The translations under genes were made by a program, and so were the position numbers. The notes under the pieces are model-generated. The model was not told the origin of the DNA, made no database searches, and saw only the letters and a program-made list of their open reading frames with translations. Below, one piece after another: positions 10,165 through 21,200 of a DNA stretch of 64,000 nt. The DNA comes from Ifrita kowaldi. Taxonomy: Eukaryota; Chordata; Aves; Passeriformes; Cinclosomatidae. Position 1 is the first letter of the stretch. Each line of letters opens with the position of its first letter. The DNA lies in the NCBI GenBank assembly GCA_013398055.1, contig VZRS01002384.1, forward strand, positions 612,934-676,933. Direction: 5' to 3'.

Positions 10165-12867
10165 TGCTTATGCATGAGGCACAAACAAGAGGAGCTCAAG
10201 GCTTTGGCCTAGTCCCAGACATTTGACATCACTGGCACAAATGAAAACTGGTGGGATGAGTCCTGTGACTGGAGTGCCCTGTTGGATAGTTCCAGGCTCT
10301 TCAGGAGGGTAGGCAAGGTGGAAGAGGCAGAGGGGTGGCACTGTATGTGATAGAAGGGTTAGAATTTATGGAGCTCAAAGTCAGGAATGGCACAGTTGAG
10401 AGCCTCTGGGTAAGAATCAAGGGGCAAACAAATAATGTGGATGTCAACTGCCCTTGTCCTTCTGGGGGACTTCAACTTGCCAGAAATTAACAGGGCGCAT
10501 CACACAGCTGGTACAACACAGGTCAGAAGATGCCTAAAACACCTGGATGAAAACTTTATGGAACAGGCCCTAAAGAAGCCAACTCAGAAAGATGCCCTCC
10601 TTGATCTGCTGCTTGTCAACAGAGAGGATCTCATGAGTAAAGTGGAGATTGGCAGCCTCTTGGCCACAGCAACCATGAAGCGATTGAGTTTAAAATCTCT
10701 GTTGACAAAATGAAAAGTGCCAGCAAATCTTCAGTTCTGGACAAGAGGAGAGCAGACTTCTGGCTGCTCAGGGAACTAGTGACTAAAGTCCCCTGGGAAA
10801 ATGCTTTTGCAGGTGCTGGGATTCATCAGTGCTGGTCACTTTTTAAACATCACCTCCGAAGGGCACAGGAGCAGGCAATTCCCAAATGTCACAAGTCAAG
10901 CAGATGAGACAGAAGGCTGCCTTGGCTGAAAAGGATTCTTCTCTTGGAAGTAAGGCAGAAAAGGAAGGTATATGCCCAGTGGAAACAAGATCAGGTGACA
11001 TGGGAGGACTACAAAGCTGCTACTTGCCACCGGAGGGAGAAAATTCATGTAGCCAAAGCTCAGCTGCAGTTCAAGGGGACAGAACTGTGAGGGACAATAA
11101 AAGATTTTTTTTCAAATATATTGATGGCAATAAGCAGTGTAAAAATAACACTAGTTCAGTACAGGATGTGGATGGTTACCTCACAAACAGGGACATGGAC
11201 AAGGCAGAGGTGTTAAACACAGTCTTTGTCTCTGTCTTCAACATGGATGACACACCAAGGGGGTCTCAGTGCCCTCAGCTGTAGGACCATGACTGCAAGA
11301 ATGGTAATTCCCAGTTCACCCCAAAATTGTGTGGGATTGTGTTCTAGCTGGATCCCTACAAATCTATGGGACCTGATAATATTCATCCCAGAATTCTCAA
11401 AGAGCTAGCTGATGTCCTTGTAGAACCTCTCTGGAAGATTTTTTGAGTGGTCTTGGGAATTCACAGAGGTCCCAGCTGACCTAAAGCCGGCAAATGTTGT
11501 CCCAATTTTTAAGAATGGAAAGAATGAGGACCCTGGAAACTACAGACCTGTCAGTCTCACTTCAGTGCCTGGTAAAATTATGGGGATGATTATTCTGGGA
11601 GGTATTGAAAAACACCTGAAAGACTGAAGTTACTGGTCACAGCCAGTCTGCCTTCATGAGAGGAAAGTCCTGCTTATCAAACCTGATTTCCTTTCATGAC
11701 AAGGTAACCCACGTAGCTGAGCAAGGGAAGCCAACTGATGTAATCTTCTGGGATTATACCAAAGCTTTCAATACTCTCATAATATCCTTCTGAATAAAAT
11801 GTCCAGCATAAATCAAATGATGGGTGAGCAACTGGCTCATATGTTGGGCACAAAGGGTTATAGTGACTGGGGTGACATCCAACCGGCAACCTGTCACTAG
11901 CGGGGTTCCAAAGGGCTCCATCCTTGGCCCTGTGCTCTTCAACATCTTCATCATCAACTGGACATGAGACTGGAGGGGGTACTGAGCAAATTCACAGACA
12001 ATACAAAACTGGGAGGAGCTGTTGACTCCCTCAAGGGCAGGGAAGCCCTGAAGAGAGACCTCAACTTAGAGGACTGGGCAATCATACAACCATACAAAGT
12101 TGAACAAGGGAAAGTGCCAAATTCTGCAGTGGCAGAATGCAACCTTGGATATATGGACAGACTGGAGAATGAGAGTCTGGAAAGCAGTACCACAGAAAGG
12201 AACCTGGGGATCCTGTTGACAGAAACTGAATATGAGCCAGCAGTGTCCTGGCAGCCAGGAGGGCCAAGAGCGTCCTGGGGGGCATCAGGACACAGCATTA
12301 CCAGCAAGGCAAGGGAGGGAATTGTCCCGCTCTGCTCTGCACTGGGGCGGCCTCACCTTGAATATTGTGTGCAGTTTTGGGCACCACAAAGTAAGAAAGA
12401 TATAAACTATCAGAGAGTGTCCAAAGGAGGGCAATGAAGATGGTGAAGGGCCTTGAGGGGAAGCTGTAACGGGGAGTAGCTGAGGTCACTTGGTCTGTTC
12501 AGCCTGGAGGAGACTGAGGGGAGACCTCACTGCAGTTACAACTTCCTTGTGAGAGAAAGAGAATGGGCAGACACCAATCTCCTCTCTGGTGACAGTGGCA
12601 GGACCCAAGCGAATGGCCTGAAGTTATGCCAAGGGAGGTTTAGATTGGATACTAGAAAAAGGTTCTTCACCCAGAGGGTGGTTGGGCACTGGAACAGGCT
12701 CCCCAGGGAAGTGGTTACAGCACCAGCCTGACAGAGCTCAAGAAGCATTTGGACAATGCTCTCGGGCACATGGTGTGACTCTTGGGATAGGTGCTGTGCA
12801 GGGACAGGAGTTGGACTTGATGATCCTTGTAAGTCCCTTGCAACTCAGCTTGTTCTGTGATTCTGTG
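10165..12867 (+). mobile_element. CR1 LINE, 5'-truncated, EN and RT relics
   Basis: This is the largest element, about 2.7 kb, in plus orientation. It starts inside the apurinic endonuclease domain (NENWWDESCDWS-like at about 10,220-10,260, then ALVLLGDFNLPEI at 10,450-10,490 and DALLDLLLVNRE at 10,590-10,626). A linker follows (GYLTNRDMDKAEVLNT, about 11,175-11,220), then reverse transcriptase: VPIFKNGKNEDPGNYRPVSL (about 11,500-11,555), [16 protein letters not shown] (about 11,905-11,955), LSKFTDNTKL (about 11,985-12,013) and RPHLEYCVQFWAP (about 12,350-12,390). The 3' untranslated part ends in TTCTGTGATTCTGTG. Many stops and frameshifts make it inactive. The usual FADD catalytic motif reads FTDN, so a catalytic aspartate is also lost. 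Confidence 0.95.
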
Positions 12868-15254
12868 TTTTGGAGAGCAGTAGAACACCTCAGCTCCATC
12901 TGTAAGCCCAATTTTTACTCAAAATGCCACAAGATGGCTCTGGTGGGTTTGGAAATGTCCCCTGATTACCACTTCGATGCATGGATGACATTGGGCTGTT
13001 AGGCTTAACTGGAACAGAGGGCTGGCACGCTGAGAACAAGCAGTGCCAAACAGGCAGCCATTCTCTGCAGCCCTTGCCTAGCTTGTGATTAACGTGCTGT
13101 TTCTTCAGTAATTGTGATTAATATATTAGTTTAATGCAAAATAGGTTAATATAAAATGAGGGCAGAGAGAATACGACTGCCTCAACACATTTGGTGCACT
13201 CAGGGACACAGAAAAGACTAACAGTTTATCTATCTTGGAGCAACAAGAGTGAAATTCATAGAAAATTATACAGGTACTTAAATGACATTCACATTCTCCC
13301 TGCCCAGGACCATTAGGTTCCTCCTCCATGTCACTCCAGCTTCTGACAAGGCTCTTGGACTAAATTCAACTTGTCTCCTACCTTACAGGGACATGCCTCT
13401 CACAGTAGACTGTTGTGATCTCCTCACCATGGCACATTTTTCTAATGAACATTAATCAGCTTTGAAACAGCTAACACTACTGAAATGTACATTATACCTA
13501 TTTGAACTGAGCTGAATACGACAGAATCCGCTTACTGGGTACTGTTGGAAGCTCTGCAAAATTCAGTCCGCACTGCTTCAGTCACACCTGGTTAACAGTC
13601 GAGAGTTACCTTTGTAAGCACTTTTGGAAGAGAAAATTTAGTTTCTTCTACCCATGGCTGGATTTTAGACATGAAAATACACAGTGCCTCTCTTACCAGC
13701 TTAGTCTTCATTTAACAACCTCACACTCCAGGAAAAGTTAACCATATTCAACAACAAATGCATAAGTTCCTTTTACTGCTCAACAGTGGTCACCAAGCTA
13801 AAGTAATGGGTGCACTAGAAATACATACAATATAAAGTAAGACATAGAAGACTTATTCTTTCCTGGACCATGTTTTGTATCAGTTCAAAATTGCTGTGCC
13901 TGTTAAATGACACGGCACACGTGGGGTACCAAGGAGGAGTGACAGCAGGGGAAGATGAAGCCCTCACTCACTGTCCCCCAGCAGTCAGAGTTGTGTGGTG
14001 GTGAGGGCAGCAGGCAGACCTGGAACCTCCAAGTGCCAACCTCGGGCTATATGGAAACTTTCAGAGTAACATAGGACTCCTCACTTCACCTGTTATTAGC
14101 AAGGAAATAATGATACTTCCTTTATCCTGATTTTCCTCCCATCTTGCCTCTTCAGATGGCAATAGATTTGTGCAGGTAGCATTTTTCAGCTGTGTGTCCA
14201 TATGGCACAATAGGACACCAATCTCAGTTACAGCATCCATGTGTTAATACTGTACATCAAACAGTGTTGAATACATACCCTCCCTTTTTTGTAAAGTAGT
14301 AATTATACTTTTTTTTTTAATAAAGCTGACTTTTTCCTTTTTCCTTTAATAAAATTCCTCAATATTCAGCAGAGAAAGCAGGAAGTTATTCATGTCTCTC
14401 TGACATGAGAGCACTGCGTGGTCTCAGACATCATTTAAAACAGCCTCAAAGCTATTCAAAACTGTATCAGGCTGCTGCAGCCCCATATCAACTGCAGTGT
14501 AGCTTTAGCCTTCTTTTCCCAGCCTGGCAATTTCAGGAAAATGCTGGATGACTTTACTTAGACTTCTTTCAGCTCTTATCAGAGAAGTCTCTAATTGCAA
14601 AAATCTGGGAAATTTCTTTTTCCCTTCTAATACAGGAGCACTTCAGAGTTTGTAACAGAGTTTTCAGAATATGTAGGTAAAGTGAAAGCAAAGGTTTGGG
14701 GGTTTTTTTGTAATGAACTGAAATAAAAATTATGAAATCTTTTAACTTGTTCTGAAGAATACAAGTAATGATGGTCCCTAAAGGATTCAAACGAGAACAC
14801 ACAACAAAGTTATAAGTGATTACTTCTGTATTTCTATTGTACTATCTGTTCTTATTTTACTCCATCAAAAACCATACAATTATTGCACAATTTTTTTCTT
14901 ACCAGATGGGAACTATTATCTCCTCTTTCCATGACAGGAAAAAGGAAAATGTATAAAGGAAGGCAAAGTTCAAATATCCACAATGATGCTCAGAAAAGTC
15001 TCTTCCTAACCATGAAAAATTAACAGTCTGGCAGCGTGGATTAATTATGGATTAATATACATGGCTACAGTAACCCCTAGCTCCCAGTATTTTAAGTACA
15101 CAGTGTTTGCAGTTACGTATGTAAACATTAGCTATCTGCTTAGACAGTAGGTTTTCTTCTTAAGCAGAGTACATATAGAAATGTGCTTTAGAAACTTCTG
15201 TATTTATCTCTTGATGTTTAAATATACAATGCTGTGCAGACTAGACTGGGCATC
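12868..15254. other. Non-coding DNA
   Basis: AT-rich sequence with no gene or recognised repeat. A strong acceptor-like tract before position 14,157 (CCATCTTGCCTCTTCAG) leads only to a 20-base segment before GTAGCA, so it is most likely chance. Confidence 0.45.
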
Positions 15255-15802
15255 TGTTGTGGGTTAACCCTGGTAAGCAGCTAAACTCTACACAGCTACT
15301 TGCTCCCACAGTTACATCTCCCACAGGGATGTTAGAGAGAATTGGAAGGACAAAAGTTAGAGAACTTGTAGGCTGAGACAAACACAGTGTAATAAATAAA
15401 TTAAAATGAAGCAAATAAAAACAAACCCAAGAAAAACAGGTGATGCGAAGAAACTCAGCAGCTTATCACCACCTGACTGATGACCAGCCAGTTCCCAAAA
15501 CAACAGCAGCCCTGGCAAACTTCCCTCCCAACTTTCATTGCTGAGCATGACACCATATGGTGAGGGATATCCCTTTGATCAGCCATCCTGGCTGTGTCCC
15601 CTCCAAACTACTTGTGCACTCCCATCTTACTTGCTGGTGAGGCAGCATGAAAAGCACAAAATGCTGTGATGCTGTGCAAGCACTGCTGAGCTATAGCTAA
15701 AACACTAATGTGTTAACAGCACTGTTGTGGTCACAAATCCAAAACAGCTCCATACAAGCTACTATGAAGAAAATTACTCCCATCCCAGCCAAAACCAGTA
15801 CA
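15255..15802 (-). mobile_element. ERVL-like LTR (probably solo), minus orientation
   Basis: About 548 bp begin TGTTGTGGGTTAACCCTGG and end CCAGCCAAAACCAGTACA, the termini of a common bird LTR family that I recall as ERVL-related. Internal landmarks fit: CCCAAGAAAAACAGGTGATG, GAGCATGACACCATATGGTG, GGCTGTGTCCCCTCCAAACT and AGCTACTATGAAGAAAATTA. In that family the TATA box and poly(A) signal read on the strand opposite to this one, so the element is minus. The TATA region here (about 15,523-15,540) is eroded. Possible 5-bp flanks GCATC and GCACG agree only at GCA. No primer-binding site is seen below 15,255, so a solo LTR is likeliest, or a 3' LTR with unrecognised internal sequence above it. 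Confidence 0.85.
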
Positions 15803-17210
15803 GCACGCTTTTTGGTACTCCCTTGTACATTGATTTCAGCACATCCTCTGGACAGCATTGCCTACACCTGGTAAATAAAAGGTGTGCAGTACCATCTGAA
15901 CAGATCAGCTGCAGTGGGGAAGCTTTATCACTGCACTGGGATGGTTGCTCAGCAAGACTTAACTCACTGGAGTGTTGTGCCAGTCACATTATTTCTGCTA
16001 GTACTTGCTCACTCTTGCAAAGGTCTTATGCCTTGCCTCAGGCTCCTGGCAACTCCAGGCCAGTTTGGGTCTTTCTGCTGCTTGATTCTGCAGTTTGGGA
16101 TGCACTGCTTTACCCAATTATAAATCAGACTGGTTTCAGGCCCATATGAACCCAATCATACACAAGGAAGACACCTCTCCCCTCCTTCATGAACAGTGAG
16201 AAGTTAGCAATTACTGCAGTCCATATGTTAGGGTTTTATCCCCCCTACACCAGCTATCAGGTAAGGGTGGGGAATCAATCCCAGTCAAGCATACTACTTT
16301 CTGTGATGTACTAAACAACATTCATGCTTATCTACACATCTGGATATGCACAAAACATCCAGAACAGAACAGTGCAAAGTGTCCATTGCTACTGCATGTC
16401 CATCAGAGGTTGAAGTATGTGAACAATAGTGAGGCTGTCCACCCCAAATGTGATCCACATCTCCTAATCCTAGAATGGGAGCTCCAATACAACAATGTGC
16501 TAAGGCATGGAAGTGTGCCCCAAAAGACAAAGGTTATTCTCGAGGTTTTGCACCTTCTTGCTACACAGTAGCTGTCATTCATTCTCAACTCAGTAGACTG
16601 TGAGTGGACTATCTGGTGACTTAAACACATAATCAGCAAATTATTGTTACAAGTCAGTATGTACAGCCACCATCATTATAGAAGTGCTTCTGGATGATGT
16701 CTGTTTCCCATTTGTATTTGCTTATTTTATTTAAGAATATATTAGATGCCATTCCTGATACAGTCCATGCTTTGACACAGTGCTGACAAGAGTTCTGGAG
16801 GCCAGGATTTCATGGACGACCTGAAATCCTGGCCACGAAACAAGAGTTGCTAAGACATAGGCAGCAGAGGTGAAGGACATCTGACTAAAACGTCTCCATA
16901 ATCCTGTCAGTCACCTCCGAAGGGTTCTGGATTCAGAAGTTGCTGCAGGTGCAGAGCTATGACCCCCCACTCTGGAGGTTAGCTGCAGGGCCTGGAGTTG
17001 CAGAAGACTCTTGAGATAAGGTCTGCTGTTGCGGCAAGGGCATGTCCCACATTTCCCACCATGGGGGCAAGGTACTACGCTCGCTGTGGGTAAGGTTTCA
17101 CAGTGCTGAGCCCATTGCCAGGGCACAGGCGGCCTCAGGAGAGGCCAGAAGGGGCTGCCAGGGCTGCAGGGGTCCTTGGGGCCTGAACAAGAACTTAGTA
17201 GTACTCTTCA
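15803..17210. other. Unexplained moderately GC-rich DNA
   Basis: GC content is higher than in most of the window, especially at 16,890-17,190. Several frames on both strands stay open for 60-80 codons, but no retroviral motif or other domain is recognisable. If the LTR at 15.3-15.8 kb is the 3' LTR of a minus-strand provirus, decayed internal sequence would lie here. A perfect hairpin at 16,800-16,834 is listed separately. Confidence 0.4.
16800..16834. repeat. Perfect 13-bp inverted repeat, 9-nt loop
   Basis: GGCCAGGATTTCA (16,800-16,812) and TGAAATCCTGGCC (16,822-16,834) are exact reverse complements around TGGACGACC. The stem has six GC pairs near its base and is the most stable small hairpin seen in the window. 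Confidence 0.92.
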
Positions 17211-17747
17211 TCAAAGACTAACCTTATTCAAACAGGTTTCCATCAGCTCATAAAGCAAAGCTTCTTTTCCTGTGATAATTCAAAATGGTCAAAATCTCCT
17301 GAAGACACTGGCTATCAGAACCTGTATTTGTTGACAGCTGAATTTGTTTACTCCCTAATTAGGATCTGCTAATGACAAATTGCAACAGACAGAAATCAGA
17401 AGGCATGAGGATGGAAAAGTATTTTCCATACCATAAGCTCTGTTACCAGCATTATGGCCATGAATAACATCTTCAGGCTGTCACAAGAAGTGTTTTACTC
17501 TTTTCTTCCTACTTGCCCACAACTTTGTCACATGAACAGATAAAGTTTGCACCTCTGTTTCCTACTCCAGACTTTGTTGTAGATTTGGGTTTTCAGCCTT
17601 TCCCTCTTTGATGTGCTCTTATTCTTGAATTATTTGCAATACAGCAGAAAATGTCAAAGCTGCAGGATTTGGAGCAGGGTGTGGGAAGGTGGTTCAATAG
17701 ACACGTCTTTCCCAAACTCACTCGGCTTTATATATCATAAGTACTTA

Positions 17748-17893
17748 CATGCCATACTTCATACTTGCCACATGCACCAGCATTGTTAAAGTCATCTGTT
17801 AGGTCTAAATATACAATTCCATTAATGAATGATATGGACTGGAAATGGGTTTTACAAGTCTCTCTATCATATTGTATTTTGAAATTGCAATCC
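17748..17893 (-). CDS. Candidate internal coding exon, unknown protein
   Basis: Read on the minus strand, this 146-bp segment lies between ...TTAAAATATAG and a very good donor (GGCAT|GTAAGTAC). Only one frame is open throughout. After two leading bases it gives 48 codons with four cysteines, starting DCNFKIQYDRETCKTHFQ and ending TDDFNNAGACGKYEVWH. The peptide looks soluble or extracellular; no family is recognised. The acceptor has a poor pyrimidine tract, the main weakness. Entry phase is 1 (two bases complete a split codon) and exit phase is 0. It could be a chance open stretch. Confidence 0.33.
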
Positions 17894-18216
17894 CCTATAT
17901 TTTAATACTGGGTTAATATGCTGAATAATAACAATAATTTACATTTATATTGGAGCTTTCATCCTGCTAGATTGCTGAATGCTTCCAATTACATGCATAC
18001 CAGAACACATTGATGCAGAAATCTCTACGGAAGGATAAAGTTGGCAGCAGCAGGTGAGACAGGACCTTTAGGGCTTAAGACAGTATGGCCAACCCCTAAA
18101 CTTAAGCCACCGGTATAGTACTCCTTGACTTCACACAGAGAAAAATATCTTAGTTTTAAGGTAACATCAGAAGTCCTGAAGCCTACAAATTTAGTCTCAT
18201 TTGTAAAAACAGATGA

Positions 18217-18253
18217 CAAAGATCATCTGTTCTGGATCAGAAGATGATCTTTG
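18217..18253. repeat. 12-bp inverted repeat extending to a 16-bp hairpin
   Basis: CAAAGATCATCT (18,217-18,228) pairs exactly with AGATGATCTTTG (18,242-18,253). Inside it, TCTG and CAGA pair around a GAT loop after a two-base GT bulge. The whole 37-base element can therefore fold as a nearly complete hairpin. Confidence 0.9.
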
Positions 18254-21200
18254 CATGGAGATGAAAAGTATTTCTATTAAAAGTACCACCGAGGTAGTCC
18301 AGAAGAAATAGAAGAAAATATAGGTGACAAACAATATGTGTTGGATACCTAAAAACACAGTTAAATAAGCAATTCAATTATTACTCTCTTTTTCCAGAAG
18401 GAAGAAGATTGGAGGGAATAGACAGAGAATGGAAGAAAATGGTTCAGAGAAAGTTGATTTTCATCCAAAATAAAACTGGAACACATCCCAGCCAAGTGAC
18501 TGGTCTGATTTCTATTCAGTTTTGCCAGCCCAAGTGGGTCCCAGTATCACTATTATGCTCAGTATCATGTGATTAGTCTCATTGAGAGAATACAGTTTAC
18601 ATGCTAAAAGCTGATGGTATGAAGCCTTTAGCATACACCTGCTTTTTTTGGAAACATTTCAAACGTTTCTTTTGGTGTGGGGGAGTAGTGAAGTGAAGTC
18701 CTGTTCAAAAGAAAAGCCTTCTGGGGAAATATTCTTGTGACTGGAAAGGCTTAGTTTTGATTTATTCAGCAGAAATTCCTCTTCATATAAGGCCATTCCC
18801 AGCTTTCTCTTCTCCAATACAGATGTCAATCCCAAACACTAACAAATAACTCTTGAAATCAAAAACTAGAGAACCTTACACAATTGCAACTTAGAAATTA
18901 TTTTTTATAAAATCTTGTTATAATCTTGAAGCCAGATTTTCAAGACAGCTCAACTCCCATCTAATAAGTAAGTGAAGAGTTCAAAAGCTACCAGCTGCAA
19001 TTGTTGGAGTTTTGTAAATCAATCAAAGATGATGACACTCGCAGTTATCAGGATCTTCAAAAAAATAGGCCAAAATTTATGAAGAGCCTGGGAAAAATCC
19101 TTTTTCCATGGGGATAAATTCTCTCCATCTGACTTCAAGTTGGATTTTAGAGCATTTTAGAATGGCTATGATAATTGTTTGCTGTTGAGTTCTCCAGCTG
19201 TTCATGCAGGTGTATTCCTGGCTAATTCCAAGGAAATCTCATATTGTATGTTCTTATTGTAAATTGCTACTAGGAGAGCAGGAGAGGGTAATGGCTATCA
19301 TAAGCAACAAAAATCTAGAAGAAATTATCAATAAAGAAAGGCAAAGAATAAAAATGTACAGGGAAAAAAAAAGACTAAAGAAAGAGGGTTAAGCAACACT
19401 TTTCTCCACTCAATTATTTCCATCTCCATTTCTTATTTAAAAGTAAGATTTTGTGGCCTCTCTCTTCCCCACTCATCTTCTGCCATCAAATATGATAAAG
19501 AAGGTATTTTAAAAATATTTCCATGAATAGTCACGCAAGCAGACATCTTTTATGAGATGAAAGACCAGTATACGTAAAAAGGAGTGCTTCCCTACAAGAA
19601 TTCTTCATCTCCCCAGCATCTTGGAAACTAGCAGTAGTAGAAGTGTTTGTTTCCTTCACTCCCTCCAGATGAGATCATTCAGTGACCATGACACAGGACT
19701 AGCACAAGTTAAAAGGGATCAAACCTTGGGAAATAATTGATTTATAATTTTAATGGAAGTGCACATTCTGCGTACCTCTTGAAAATGAGAAACTGCAAAA
19801 ACCTTAACTGACAGACAATGTGACATTTCAAAGAATACTTTGCCTTTGCCTTTAATATTTTACTATAATTTGGTGGTGCAATTAAAAAGCTTATAGTTTC
19901 TACAGGGAGATAATCTGGCTGAAGACCACAGTAAAGCTAGGACGCCATAAGTATGGTAAAAAAAAATCAGACTATGTTATCTATATTCTGTATAGAATAC
20001 GAGTCTACTCTCACCTCAGGCAATGAATGCAGTTTCCAGGAGAAGTCCATAATTTCTTGAAGCAGTCATTCAAATGGCCAACAGCTTTTCAAATCAAACC
20101 TGAACAGTGTAACTGCTTTCATTTAAGCTTTAACCTCCTCAGGGAGAGACAGAAAAGCACAAATCCATTTTGTAGGTAATAGTAAGCAAACATTAGCAGA
20201 AATACATTTAGAACTAACACAGAATTTATTGAAATACATCTATTACAGTCATTATTAAGAAGGTGTTTTAACAAAATTATCCACTATTACTTATTCCTGT
20301 TGCAAAAGTGTTCAGGGACCAGTTTCCACTATCACAAGAAATAATGTATCATTGATTAAGAGTCCTTCTTGCATCTTTCAATGTTCAGGGAAGCTCTTTC
20401 TGTCCTATTAAAGGCAGGTGTTTGATCCGAGAACACATTACTTCAGAAGTCTATTTTAAGAATTGCAAGCCTGAAAATAATGTGGCAGGTTTTAAAGCAT
20501 TATTCTAAGCAGATTGTCAGTTATGAATCGCTAATGTCACTAATTTCTACTAAGCATGCTCAGAATAGATATCCAGCAGGAAGAGAAGGTCCTAAAGATT
20601 TTTGTTTATTATTTAGGGCCAACAATTCACCTCATTTTCCACTTAATCAGTCACAGTGATTTGATTCCACACAGGTCAAGTTAAGATCCTACAAGGACAA
20701 CTCTTTTACAGACAAATTAATATCAAGTTCGTGTTCAAAGCTGAATTTTTAAAAGCCATGTCATGAAAAGAACATTAACACTAGATTTTCTTACTCCATA
20801 TCTATGCAGTTTCAGCCTCCCACTTTTTAAGTTTTCCCATAGGCTTTCCCACTAGTGGCAATAGATTCCCACCAATCATTTCCAAAGGAGATTGTCTTTG
20901 CTCTTCTTAAAGTCTAAAACTATGTGTACAATTTCCCAGGTAGCTTGCAAAAGCCCTATATGCTATACAAAGCCTCCTTCTCATCACCAGTGGCAGACAA
21001 GCCTTCAATTTGACACGCCTGTGACTGTGATACATGACACACAAATACACATGTCACTGGCATCAGTATCCAAATAAATTTGTCCTCACCTCAGTGAGTG
21101 TGGAATCAGAATAAATACTTGGTTTGCTAAGTAATTAGCTTAAAAGTTTAAATAAAAGAAGAAGATGTAATTATCAGATTGTATCCTCTCACTGCCCCTA

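Noticed and set aside
11964..12437. 157-codon plus-strand frame as an independent gene
   Set aside because: It is the RT core of the 10-kb CR1 and is described there.
15727..16149. 140-codon plus-strand frame
   Set aside because: Its first part is LTR sequence read on the non-sense strand; the rest shows no domain and overlaps another open frame.
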